This document shows, in pieces, positions 34,282 through 42,737 of a stretch of DNA of 64,000 nt. The position numbers and the translations under genes are program-made. The notes beneath the pieces are model-generated. The model saw only the letters and a list, made by a program, of their open reading frames with translations. It searched no databases and was not told the DNA's origin. The stretch lies in NCBI GenBank assembly GCA_040219575.1, contig JAVJSD010000019.1, positions 23,660 through 87,659 of the forward strand, written 5' to 3'. Origin of the DNA: JAVJSD01 sp040219575 (lineage in GTDB: Bacteria; Planctomycetota; Planctomycetia; Pirellulales; Pirellulaceae). Position 1 is the stretch's first letter. The number at the start of each line of letters is the position of its first letter.

Positions 34282-35418
34282 ATGCGCAACTTTCTCGCCC
34301 CCCTGCCGTTTGTCGCTTTGACCTTCCTGTGCTGGGGAAACTACGGGCCGATGATGCACCGCGGCACGCACGCCATGGAGTCGGTCTTCCCGGCGGGTGA
34401 GGCGGGCGCCGACGGCCACGATTTGGAAATTCGGCTGGTGCCGTTCATCTTCGTCGGTGTGGCTTACTTCCTGATCGCGGTGGTCGTGCCGATGACCGTG
34501 CTGGTGGTGAAGGGGGAGACCGGCCATTGGTCGATGACGGGTTCGTTCTGGTCGATTACCGCCGGCGTGATCACCGCCGTCGGCGCGCTGGGAATTGTGT
34601 TGGCGCTGGCGGGGGGAGGCAAACCAATCTACGTGATGCCGCTGGTGTTCGGCTGCGCTCCCGTGGTGAACACGCTGGTGACGATGTACATGGCCCGGAC
34701 GTGGCGCGACGTGAACGTGATCTTCATTGCGGGAACAATCGTCGTCGCCCTCGGCGCGGCGGGCGTGTTGTTCTTCGCCCCCCCTCCGCCCGGCAGCGAC
34801 CCGTCGTTTTCGATCAGCAAGGTCTTCGAGGACATCATGGTTCTGTTCTGGATCGGCGTCACCGCACTCTGCTGGGGTGCGTATGGCCCGCTGCTGCACA
34901 AGGGGCAGATGCAGATGAAGGGGAGCCGGCTGCGGCCGTTTATGTGCGTGGGAATCTCGTACTTCGCCGTGGCGATCGTGATTCCCGTCTTGATCCTCTC
35001 GTCGAGCAGCAATCTCGATGGCGGTTCGCTGTTCAACTTGCGGGCGAGCCTGTGGTCGCTGGCGGCGGGAGCGGCGGGCGCCGTGGGTTCGCTGGGGTTG
35101 ATCCTGGCGTTCAATTTCGGCGGCAAGCCGATCTTCGTGATGCCGCTGGTGTTCGGCTGCGCTCCCGTTGTGAATACGTTCACAACGATTGTCACGCGCT
35201 ACTTCGAGAACGGGACCGTCGGCGCGATTTACACGTTTTTCCTGTTGTCGCTGGCGATGGTCATCGGCGGCGCCGTGACCGTCTTGATCTTCGCGCCCAA
35301 GGGACACAAGCCGGGCGGCGCCAAGTCGCCCGCCAAGCCGGCGGACAAGTCCGCATCCAAGGAAGATCCGAAAGCCAAGCGAGACGCCGACGCCAAACCG
35401 TCGCCGGCGGAAACCTGA
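34282..35418 (+). CDS. Internally duplicated multi-pass membrane protein (EamA-like)
   Basis: 378 residues, about ten transmembrane helices arranged as two homologous halves. Each half starts with LTFLCWGNYGP or VTALCWGAYGP and contains YVMPLVFGCAPVVNT or FVMPLVFGCAPVVNT. The underlying DNA around 34633-34664 and 35137-35168 is nearly identical, which suggests recent duplication or gene conversion. The last 45 residues are a charged lysine/aspartate-rich tail. The arrangement resembles drug/metabolite transporter repeats, but the substrate is unknown. ATG at 34282. Confidence 0.75.
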   Translation: MRNFLAPLPFVALTFLCWGNYGPMMHRGTHAMESVFPAGEAGADGHDLEIRLVPFIFVGVAYFLIAVVVPMTVLVVKGETGHWSMTGSFWSITAGVITAVGALGIVLALAGGGKPIYVMPLVFGCAPVVNTLVTMYMARTWRDVNVIFIAGTIVVALGAAGVLFFAPPPPGSDPSFSISKVFEDIMVLFWIGVTALCWGAYGPLLHKGQMQMKGSRLRPFMCVGISYFAVAIVIPVLILSSSSNLDGGSLFNLRASLWSLAAGAAGAVGSLGLILAFNFGGKPIFVMPLVFGCAPVVNTFTTIVTRYFENGTVGAIYTFFLLSLAMVIGGAVTVLIFAPKGHKPGGAKSPAKPADKSASKEDPKAKRDADAKPSPAET

Positions 35419-35435
35419 TTTCTTTCTCCAGGCAG

Positions 35436-35789
35436 ATGCCGCTCCTGGTTATGTCGCCCGAAGAGAAAATGCTGCGCGTCGACACGCTGCTGAGCCATGT
35501 GTGGATGGTGCGCACGTTCCTCAAGCACAGCGACGAGGCCCAGGAAGACGAGGAACTGGCCGAGGTGCATCGAACGCTCTACGATTGCATGCATGCGCTC
35601 GGCGCGGCGGCCAACGCCAGCGACGCGGAGACGTTCCTCAAACAGGCCAAGAAGAAGCTCGGCAAACTGAAACAGGCCGCGGAGTTGTTCGAGGAGATTC
35701 AGCCCGAGATTTCTTCGCATACGAATTTCCAGATGGCCCGGCAGTCGCTGACCGCCGCCATCGGAGAGATCGCCACGCTGCTGGAGTAG
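35436..35789 (+). CDS. Small helical protein, 117 residues
   Basis: Begins 15 bases after the membrane-protein stop (ATG at 35436; an ATG at 35451 is an alternative). Fully helical: MLRVDTLLSHVWMVRTFLKH, DEELAEVHRTLYDCMHALGA, KQAKKKLGKLKQAAELFEEI. No signal peptide or catalytic motif. I do not recognise a family name. It may be a cytosolic partner of the membrane protein before it. Confidence 0.65.
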   Translation: MPLLVMSPEEKMLRVDTLLSHVWMVRTFLKHSDEAQEDEELAEVHRTLYDCMHALGAAANASDAETFLKQAKKKLGKLKQAAELFEEIQPEISSHTNFQMARQSLTAAIGEIATLLE

Positions 35790-36063
35790 TTGAGGCGACG
35801 AGTGCGACGTGTACAGCGAGACTGTGTACGTGGATCCTTGGCGAGGCCAGGGTCCTGTGCGAATTGAACGACGGATTGACGGCCGGTGGGGGATCGGCTA
35901 GTGTTGTGATACTGAGACTCAGTGTCAGTGTCAGTTTCAAGTGTCGCCTTCCCAGCCAGCCGCGCAGCACGTTGACGCAAGCGCCAGCCATGCGACATCG
36001 TTCGGATCGACGTCGCGCGTGCGGCGTCGTCGCTTGCCCGGTTTTGGTTCCATGGAGAGAGCG

Positions 36064-37776
36064 ATGCTCACACGAATTCTTTGCTTCACCGCCGTCGTCG
36101 CGGCCTGCCTGTCCCTGCCGCAAACGTCCCAGGCCCACTTCTTGTGGTTGGTCCGAACGGACGCATCGACGGGCGATCAGGTGCATGTCTATTTCGCGGA
36201 GGCCGCCGAGGCCGACGATCCCGACCTGCTCGACCGCGTGCAGGATCCGACCGTCTGGCGACTCGCACCCGGCAAGGCGGCCCGCAAGCTCGACCTCGCT
36301 AAAGGCGACGATTCGCTCGCGGCCGCCCTCGACGCCGAGACGGGCGACGACGCCGTGTTTGTCCTTAGCCACACCTACGGCGTGATTGATCGGGGCGGCC
36401 AAACCTTCCTGCTTTGCTACTGCGCCAAGACAGGGCCGCAACTGGGAAGCAAAGCCTGGTCGAAGGTCGGCAGCGGAAAACTGGCCGACCTCGACGTGAT
36501 GCCCGGCGAAAAGGATGGAAAGATCACGGCCACGGTGCTCTGGCGGGGCAAGCCGGTGGAGGGCGCGGAAGTGACCTGTTCTGGGCCCGGCGCCGTCGGC
36601 GAGGCCGTCACCAACGCCAAGGGAGAAGTGACGTTCGACCGCGGCAAGGCGGGCTTGTACTCGATTCGCGCCCGTCGCATCGAGGAGAAGTCCGGCGACC
36701 TCGATGGCGAGAAGTACGGCAGCGTTCGCCATTACGCCACGCTGGCGCTTCACGTTCCCGCGGACAACAAGAAAGCGGACAAGAAGCAGGCCGAAAAGGC
36801 GAGCAAAACGAAAGCGGCTAAGGCGGCGACGTCGCAGAAACCACGGCCGAAGACCGCCCAGAGCGAGAAGTCGTCGTATCCCGAGCTTCCGAAAGACGTG
36901 ACCAGCTTCGGCGGCGCGGTGCTCGGCGACGCGCTGTACATCTACGGCGGACACCAGGGCGACGCGCATTCCTACTCGCACGACGAGCAGGGCGACGTGC
37001 TGCAGCGGTTGGACCTGGCCAAGCCCAAAGCCTGGGAAACCCTGGCCAAGGGTCCGCACCTGCAAGGACTGGCGATGGTCGCCCACGGCGGCAAGCTGTA
37101 TCGCGTGGGCGGCTTCACGGCAAAGAATGCCGCGGGGGAGGAACATGACCTCTGGTCGCAGGACAGCGTGGCTTGCTTCGATCCGGCCGACGGCAAGTGG
37201 CGCGATCTGCCGTCGTTGCCCGAGCCGCGCTCCTCGCACGACGCCGCCATCCTGGGCGACAAGCTGTACGTGGCCGGCGGTTGGGCGCTCCGCGGCGAGG
37301 ACGACTCCAAATGGCACGATACGGCCTGGGTGATGGACCTGGCGGCCGACAAACCGACCTGGAAGGCGCTGCCGAAACCGCCGTTTCAACGCCGCGCGCT
37401 GGCGCTGGCCGCCCACGACGGCAAGCTGTACGTGATCGGCGGCATGCAGCCCAAGGGTGGTCCTTCCACGCGGGTCGACGTCTTCGATCCGCAGACTGGC
37501 GGCTGGAGCGAAGGGCCCAGCCTGCCGGGAGAGCCGATCGAGGGCTTCGGCTCGTCGGCCTTCGCCACCGCCGGCAAGCTGTACGTCAGCACCATCCGCG
37601 GCAACCTGCAGCGACTGAGCGACGACGGCTCGAAGTGGCAGTTGGTGCGTGAATTGGAGACCGCCCGCTTCTTCCATCGCATGCTGCCCATCGCCGAGGG
37701 CAAGTTCGTGCTGGTCGGCGGCGCGAACATGTCGATCGGCAAGTTCGGCCACCTCGACGTGGTGGAAGTGAAATAG
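36064..37776 (+). CDS. Secreted kelch-repeat protein with an Ig-like N-terminal region
   Basis: 570 residues from the ATG at 36064 with GGAGAGA six to twelve bases upstream; an ATG at 36052 would add four residues. A signal peptide (RILCFTAVVAACLSLPQTSQ) is followed by AHFLWLVRTD, a start shared with DUF4198-type exported proteins, and a carboxypeptidase-regulatory-like part (GKPVEGAEVTCSGPG, TNAKGEVTFDRGKAGLY). A lysine-rich linker (near residue 240-285) leads to five or six kelch blades, with GDALYIYGGHQG, GKLYRVGGF, DKLYVAGGWAL and GKLYVIGGMQ. It is probably periplasmic or surface-bound. A terminator follows at 37818. Confidence 0.8.
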   Translation: MLTRILCFTAVVAACLSLPQTSQAHFLWLVRTDASTGDQVHVYFAEAAEADDPDLLDRVQDPTVWRLAPGKAARKLDLAKGDDSLAAALDAETGDDAVFVLSHTYGVIDRGGQTFLLCYCAKTGPQLGSKAWSKVGSGKLADLDVMPGEKDGKITATVLWRGKPVEGAEVTCSGPGAVGEAVTNAKGEVTFDRGKAGLYSIRARRIEEKSGDLDGEKYGSVRHYATLALHVPADNKKADKKQAEKASKTKAAKAATSQKPRPKTAQSEKSSYPELPKDVTSFGGAVLGDALYIYGGHQGDAHSYSHDEQGDVLQRLDLAKPKAWETLAKGPHLQGLAMVAHGGKLYRVGGFTAKNAAGEEHDLWSQDSVACFDPADGKWRDLPSLPEPRSSHDAAILGDKLYVAGGWALRGEDDSKWHDTAWVMDLAADKPTWKALPKPPFQRRALALAAHDGKLYVIGGMQPKGGPSTRVDVFDPQTGGWSEGPSLPGEPIEGFGSSAFATAGKLYVSTIRGNLQRLSDDGSKWQLVRELETARFFHRMLPIAEGKFVLVGGANMSIGKFGHLDVVEVK

Positions 37777-37817
37777 GGCCGCGATTCGCCAGTTCGCCCT
37801 GAATCGCTGAACGGTTC

Positions 37818-37852
37818 AAAAGGCCGAGGTCGTAACGACCTCGGCCTTTTTT
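37818..37852 (+). terminator. Strong intrinsic terminator
   Basis: Perfect stem aaaaggccgaggtc / gacctcggcctttt with a gtaac loop and a run of T. It ends the kelch gene's transcript and isolates it from the GAF/HlyD/M50 cluster. Confidence 0.9.
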
Positions 37853-38074
37853 CGCTTTCTTGAAAGGTCGGTGCCGCTCCGCGCGTTCTTGCTGTCACGG
37901 GTTCGACGTCCGGGCAAGGCGCCCAGGGCGACGAAGCACCCGGTCGCGACATGGTCATCTGCCGCAACCGCATCGTCACCAACGAGTTACAGGCACAGAT
38001 GATCGCTTCCCGTCGGTTTGGGCATTTTCTCGCCCATGTCTGAAAGAAATCCGTTTTTCGAGCCATTTGAACAA

Positions 38075-38103
38075 TTGACGATTGTTATACGTCTTGTATA
38101 AAT
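38075..38103 (+). promoter_or_regulatory. Sigma70-like promoter of the GAF/HlyD/M50 cluster
   Basis: TTGACG at 38075-38080, then 16 or 17 bases, then TATAAA (38097-38102) or ATAAAT. It is AT-rich compared with surroundings and lies 100 bases before the first ATG of the cluster (38206). Confidence 0.6.
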
Positions 38104-38205
38104 AATCCGTACGGGAGCCAGAATCGCCACAACCGCGCGATTCGCCCTCCTCGGAACAGAAGACAGAAGAAAGCCTCGAACTCCGCCAGCGGGCGGAGCC
38201 GTCCC

Positions 38206-39240
38206 ATGAGCACCACCCAAACCATCGACCGATTGCTGGAGGACGTCTTCGCCCAGGCGAAGTCGCTGATGCGGCGGCGGTATCTCGAGATTCGCCAGCT
38301 CGCCGGCTCGAACCTCCCGCCGGGAAAATTCTTCGACGCCGCCTTGCAGGCGACCGTCGATATTTACGCGGCCTCGGCCGGCGCCGTCTGGATGCGCGAA
38401 GAACCGCAGGGACGGTTGCGATGCGTGGCCCAAACCGGCATCGAAAAACTCGGCCTGACGGGCGAATACGAACAACCGCACGAGGCGCTGGTCCGTTACG
38501 CCGCCGCGCAACCCAAACCTTTTCTCGTGCGGCCCAACTCGTCGCCGCGAGTGGGAGCGGGAGTCAGCAACCCCACCGATTCGTTCCTGGTCTTCGGCCC
38601 GCTGGTTCACAACGGCGCGATGGTGGGCGTAATCGAATTGTTTCTCGGTCCGCGGCCCGTTCGCGGGAAGACGCCGGAGGTTCGCACGGGTTACGCGCGG
38701 TTCATGGAGCACCTCACGCCCTGGATCGTTCAATATCTGCTGCGACAGTTGCAGGCGGCGCAAGCCAAGAAGTGCGATGATGCCAAGAAGTCCAACGATG
38801 CCAAGAAGTCCGACGCTGCTGCGGCGCAGCCCTTGCGGGGCAGTCAATTCACGGGCAGTCAATTCGCGGGCAGTCAATTCGCGTTGCGGATGGTTGTCGC
38901 CGCCCGCGAAGTGGCCGCGCATCGCGAAGCGATTCGGCGGACGCTGGAGCGGGTTGTGCAGGAAATGACGGGTTTGCGGGCGGAGAGTCTGCAGCAAGGC
39001 CGCGACGTGGCGTCGGGGATTCATCAACTGCTCGACGCCAACGGCATGCGGGTGGCCTGCCCGCAGTGCGGCGCGGCCTCGATCCTGCGCTGCCAGGCGG
39101 GGGGCGGCGGCGCGTTGTTCGTCTTCGATCACACCCTGGCCGAAGGCCGCACGTTCCATGGCGGCGTGGCCGAGTTGCCGCGCTTGCGGGTCGTGGCCAA
39201 ATCGCGGCGCCGCGGCGGCGTCCCGCGGACGCCCAAATAG
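38206..39240 (+). CDS. GAF-like protein with a C-terminal zinc ribbon
   Basis: 344 residues. Residues about 30-185 resemble a GAF domain (FDAALQATVDIYAASAGAVW, then VFGPLVHNGAMVGVIELFL). The middle has two short coding repeats: DAKKSNDAKKSDA and GSQFTGSQFAGSQF, the second from three copies of ggcagtcaattcrcg. The C-terminus has a CPQCG zinc-binding pair and a following cysteine (RCQAGGGG). First gene of a five-gene cluster with HlyD and M50 proteins; it probably senses or regulates that machine. Confidence 0.75.
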   Translation: MSTTQTIDRLLEDVFAQAKSLMRRRYLEIRQLAGSNLPPGKFFDAALQATVDIYAASAGAVWMREEPQGRLRCVAQTGIEKLGLTGEYEQPHEALVRYAAAQPKPFLVRPNSSPRVGAGVSNPTDSFLVFGPLVHNGAMVGVIELFLGPRPVRGKTPEVRTGYARFMEHLTPWIVQYLLRQLQAAQAKKCDDAKKSNDAKKSDAAAAQPLRGSQFTGSQFAGSQFALRMVVAAREVAAHREAIRRTLERVVQEMTGLRAESLQQGRDVASGIHQLLDANGMRVACPQCGAASILRCQAGGGGALFVFDHTLAEGRTFHGGVAELPRLRVVAKSRRRGGVPRTPK

Positions 39241-39420
39241 CTGGCGGCTGGCGCAATCGATTCATTCGTCAAGGTTGCATACGTTTGGAAACAGTTTTGG
39301 AGCTTTCTCCGCCTTGCTGCATTGTGGCAGGGTTTCACCCCATTTAGATTGAGAGCCAGGCACTCGAGCGTTTCGTTCTGATCGCTTGTCTTCTTGTCTC
39401 TCGTCTGGGTCAGACATTCC

Positions 39421-41508
39421 ATGGCAGCGCACAATCAATCTTCCTCCGTTGATCCGGAAACGATTGCCAAGACCAAGCAGCAGATTCGCGCGCTGGTCGA
39501 GGAAATCGCGCAACTGACCAAGTCCGGCATCGCCGCCGAGGCCTTCTACGCCGAGTACCTGCAGCGGTTGGTGACGGCGCTGGCGGCGGTCGGTGGGGCC
39601 ATCTGGCTCAAAGGGGAAGGCGGCGCGCTCGAACTGGCCTATCAGATCAATCTCAGTTCCGCGCTGGTCCAAGAGGCCTCGCCGGAACAAGCCAGCGAAG
39701 ACGCCGTCCGCCACCTGCGGTTGATCGAACACATCGCCCGCATCCGCGAGGCGAAGCTGGTCCCGCCCCACTCGGGCTCCGGCGACGAACAGATCGGCAA
39801 TCCCACGCGTTTCCTGCTGGTCATCTCCCCGCTCACCAGCGACGACGGCGTGGAAGGCGTGGTGGAGATCTTCCAGCGGCCCGACTCGCAGCCCGACACC
39901 CAGCGCGGCTACCTGCGATTCCTGTCGCAGATGGCCGACCTGGCGGGCGACTGGCTGCGGGCGCAGAAACTGAAGAATTTCCGCGACCGGCAGTCGATGT
40001 GGGTGCGGGCCGACAACTTCGCCCGGCAGGTTCACGAGAGCCTCGACAAGAAGCTGACCGCCTACGCCATCGCCAACGAGGGCCGGCGGCTGATCGAGTG
40101 CGACCGCGTGAGCGTCGCGATTCTCAAGGGCCGCAAGTGCTACATCCAGGCGATCAGCGGGCAGGACACGATCGAACATCGCTCGAACACGGTGGCGGCG
40201 CTGGGCAATCTGGCGACGCGCGTCTGCGCCAGCGGCGAGTCGTTGTGGTATCTCGGCTCGACCGAAGACATGCCGCCGCAAATCGAAGACGCCGTGCAGC
40301 ATTATGTCGAGGAGTCGTTCACCAAGACGCTGGCGGTGATTCCGCTGCGTGAGCTGACGGCGGATATCGAACTCGACGAGCGACACGAGGACGGCCGCGT
40401 CACCGAAGAGCATGAACTGCAGGGCGAAGTGATCGGCGCGATGATCGTTGAGCAGATCGAAGGCGACCTGCCCCGCGAAGTGCTCGAGCCGCGGATCGAC
40501 CTGGTCTACATGCACAGCGCTCGGGCGCTGGCCAACGCGCTGCAATACAACAACCTGTTTTTGATGCCGGTATGGCGGACGCTGGGCCGGGCGAGTTTCG
40601 TGCTGCGGGCCCGCACGCTGCCCAAGACGCTGGCCATCGCGGCCGCCGTCGTGGCCGTCATCCTGGCGTTGATCTTCGTGCCGTCCAGCTTCGACCTCGA
40701 GGCCCGCGGCGCCTTGCAGCCCAAGATCAAACGCGATGTGTTCGCCGGCGTCGACGGCGTGGTCACCAACGTGCTCGTCGATCACGGCGACATCGTCGAG
40801 AAGGGGCAGGTGCTGTTGGAGATGGAGAACACCGATCTGGAAGTGCAGATCACCGAACTGGTGGGCCAGAAGGCGTCGGTCGAGGCGCAACTGCAGGCCG
40901 TCGCCAGCGCCTTGTCGCGCGGCCGCCAGCAGTCGGAAGATGAGCACCAGCAACTGCTCATGGAGAAGAGCCAGTTGACCGGGCGACGCGATTCGATCGA
41001 CCTGCAATTGGCGCTGTTGAATACCAAGAGGTCGGAGTTGCAAGTCCGCAGCCCGATCGCCGGCGAAGTCGTCACCTGGAGCGTCGATCAGAAACTGCTG
41101 CACCGGCCGGTTCGCGTCGGCGAAGTGTTGTTGGGCGTGGTCGATCCCGAGGACGAGTGGGAATTGGAGATCTTCATGCCCGGCCAACGGATGGGGCATT
41201 TGGACGCGGCGTTCGACGAGCTCGCCGCCGACGGCACGCTCGACGTGACTTACATTCTGGCCACCGATCCCAGCGCCCAGCTCGAGGGCGAAGTGCGGCG
41301 GGAGGACATCCACGACGTAACGGAAATGCACGAGGAAGAAGGCAACACGACCCGAATTCGCGTGCAGATCGACAAGCAGGACCTGTCGGATCCCCGGCCC
41401 GGCTCGACGGTCATCGCCGACATCCACTGCGGCACGCGGCCGATCGGGTACGTCTGGTTCCACGAAGGGGTCGAGTGGGTTCAGAAGACGCTGTTTTACT
41501 ACTTCTAA
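39421..41508 (+). CDS. GAF-containing HlyD-family membrane fusion protein
   Basis: 695 residues. The cytosolic N-terminal 395 residues contain two GAF-like segments (LVTALAAVGGAIWLKGE; DRVSVAILKGRKCYIQAISG). A transmembrane helix near 400-422 (LAIAAAVVAVILALIFVP) leads to a HlyD adaptor: the lipoyl-like half with IKRDVFAGVDGVVTNVLVDH and GQVLLEMENTDL, a coiled coil, then PIAGEVVTWSVD and the beta-barrel (ELEIFMPGQRMGHL). HlyD proteins bridge the inner-membrane part and outer parts of export systems. The presence of GAF sensing domains on the cytosolic side is unusual. Confidence 0.85.
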   Translation: MAAHNQSSSVDPETIAKTKQQIRALVEEIAQLTKSGIAAEAFYAEYLQRLVTALAAVGGAIWLKGEGGALELAYQINLSSALVQEASPEQASEDAVRHLRLIEHIARIREAKLVPPHSGSGDEQIGNPTRFLLVISPLTSDDGVEGVVEIFQRPDSQPDTQRGYLRFLSQMADLAGDWLRAQKLKNFRDRQSMWVRADNFARQVHESLDKKLTAYAIANEGRRLIECDRVSVAILKGRKCYIQAISGQDTIEHRSNTVAALGNLATRVCASGESLWYLGSTEDMPPQIEDAVQHYVEESFTKTLAVIPLRELTADIELDERHEDGRVTEEHELQGEVIGAMIVEQIEGDLPREVLEPRIDLVYMHSARALANALQYNNLFLMPVWRTLGRASFVLRARTLPKTLAIAAAVVAVILALIFVPSSFDLEARGALQPKIKRDVFAGVDGVVTNVLVDHGDIVEKGQVLLEMENTDLEVQITELVGQKASVEAQLQAVASALSRGRQQSEDEHQQLLMEKSQLTGRRDSIDLQLALLNTKRSELQVRSPIAGEVVTWSVDQKLLHRPVRVGEVLLGVVDPEDEWELEIFMPGQRMGHLDAAFDELAADGTLDVTYILATDPSAQLEGEVRREDIHDVTEMHEEEGNTTRIRVQIDKQDLSDPRPGSTVIADIHCGTRPIGYVWFHEGVEWVQKTLFYYF

Positions 41509-41518
41509 CAGCCTGCCG

Positions 41519-41580
41519 GAGCGGAACTCGCGAGAGTCCAACTTCGGCCTGCGATCGGAAGTCTGGCGACTTCCGCTACG
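41519..41580. repeat. R3-type palindrome, one degenerate arm
   Basis: Right arm tcggaagtctggcgacttcc at 41555-41574, with gctacg after it, matches the perfect copy at 47764-47788. The left arm is degenerate (gcggaactcgcgagagtcc). It lies in the 119-base gap between the two HlyD genes. Confidence 0.55.
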
Positions 41581-41627
41581 AGTCAACCGACAACGCCGAC
41601 AAGGCATCGATTCACGGAGAACACGTC

Positions 41628-42656
41628 ATGATCACCACCGCGGGACTGCTAACTTTGGCCGCCGTCTTGACGGGTCCCCTTGGCGACGCGGGTCGCCCTG
41701 GTGACGCAGCACGCCCTGGTGACAAGGGGCGTCCCTCCGAGGCGGCCCGACCGGCGCAGGCCGAACGTCTCGCGCAGGTCCCGCCCATCGACTCCAACAC
41801 GCCCGGCGTGAAGGTGTCGCACTGCGTGGTCACCTCGATCGGCGAGATGCAACTTCCCGCGCGGCATCCCGGCGTGTTGTCTCAACTGGTGCCGCAGGAA
41901 GGCGACGTGATCACCAAGGGCATGCACGTCGCGCAGATCGACGACACCGACGCCAAGATGCGAATGAACGTGGCTCGCTTCGAGTACGATTCGGCCAAAC
42001 AGCAGGCCGACAACAATATCCGCGTGTTGGCGGCCGAGGCTTCCGAAAAGGTGGCCGAGGCGAACTACGAGAAGATGGTCGACATCAACGAGAAGGCCCC
42101 CGGCGCCGTCACCCAGACCGAACTGCGCCGCCTGCGGCTGGAGCATACGCACGCCGATCTGCAAATCGGGCTGGCCAAGCTCGAGTTCGAAGTGGCCGGC
42201 ATCACCAGCAACGCCCATCGCCAGCAGCATCTGCTCGCGCAGACCGAGTGGGAGAACTGCCAGATCACCGCCCCCTGGGACGGTGTGATGGTCGAACGAT
42301 ATCGCCGCGAAGGGGAGTGGCTGCAACAGGGCGAGCCGATTCTGCGGATGGTGCAGATGGACCGCCTGCGCGTGGAAGGATTTCTCAAACTCGCCGACTT
42401 CTCGCCCTTGGAAGTAGACGGCGCCGACGTGATCATCGAATTCCAGCTGACCCGCGGCCGCATCGAGCGCCGCGTCGGCAAGATCGATTTCGTCAGCCCG
42501 CAGGTCGACGGCGGCGAGTTCCGCGTGTGGGCCTATGTCGACAACACGCTGGAGCAGAACCACCGCGGCAAACAGCAGTGGCTGTTGCTTCCCGGCATGA
42601 TGGCCGAGATGACCGTCATCCTCGACCAGCCCGACGCCAAGGTCGCCCTCAACTGA
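41628..42656 (+). CDS. HlyD-family periplasmic adaptor protein
   Basis: 342 residues. The ATG at 41628 has a GGAGA seven bases upstream and opens a weak signal sequence (MITTAGLLTLAAVLTGPLGD). A low-complexity stretch follows (GDAGRPGDAARPGDKGRP). The lipoyl-like half (QLPARHPGVLSQLVPQEGDV, IDDTDAKMRMN) encloses a coiled coil of about 90 residues; then ITAPWDGVMVERYRREGEWL and a beta-barrel with MDRLRVEGFLKLADF. A periplasmic partner of the HlyD-M50 system. Confidence 0.85.
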   Translation: MITTAGLLTLAAVLTGPLGDAGRPGDAARPGDKGRPSEAARPAQAERLAQVPPIDSNTPGVKVSHCVVTSIGEMQLPARHPGVLSQLVPQEGDVITKGMHVAQIDDTDAKMRMNVARFEYDSAKQQADNNIRVLAAEASEKVAEANYEKMVDINEKAPGAVTQTELRRLRLEHTHADLQIGLAKLEFEVAGITSNAHRQQHLLAQTEWENCQITAPWDGVMVERYRREGEWLQQGEPILRMVQMDRLRVEGFLKLADFSPLEVDGADVIIEFQLTRGRIERRVGKIDFVSPQVDGGEFRVWAYVDNTLEQNHRGKQQWLLLPGMMAEMTVILDQPDAKVALN

Positions 42657-42737
42657 CGGCCTCGGGCATCGCCGGCTCACACTGAGTTTTTTCTCTCCGG
42701 TTCCTGAAACGACAACGCTCCTGGATCTTCCGCTCCC

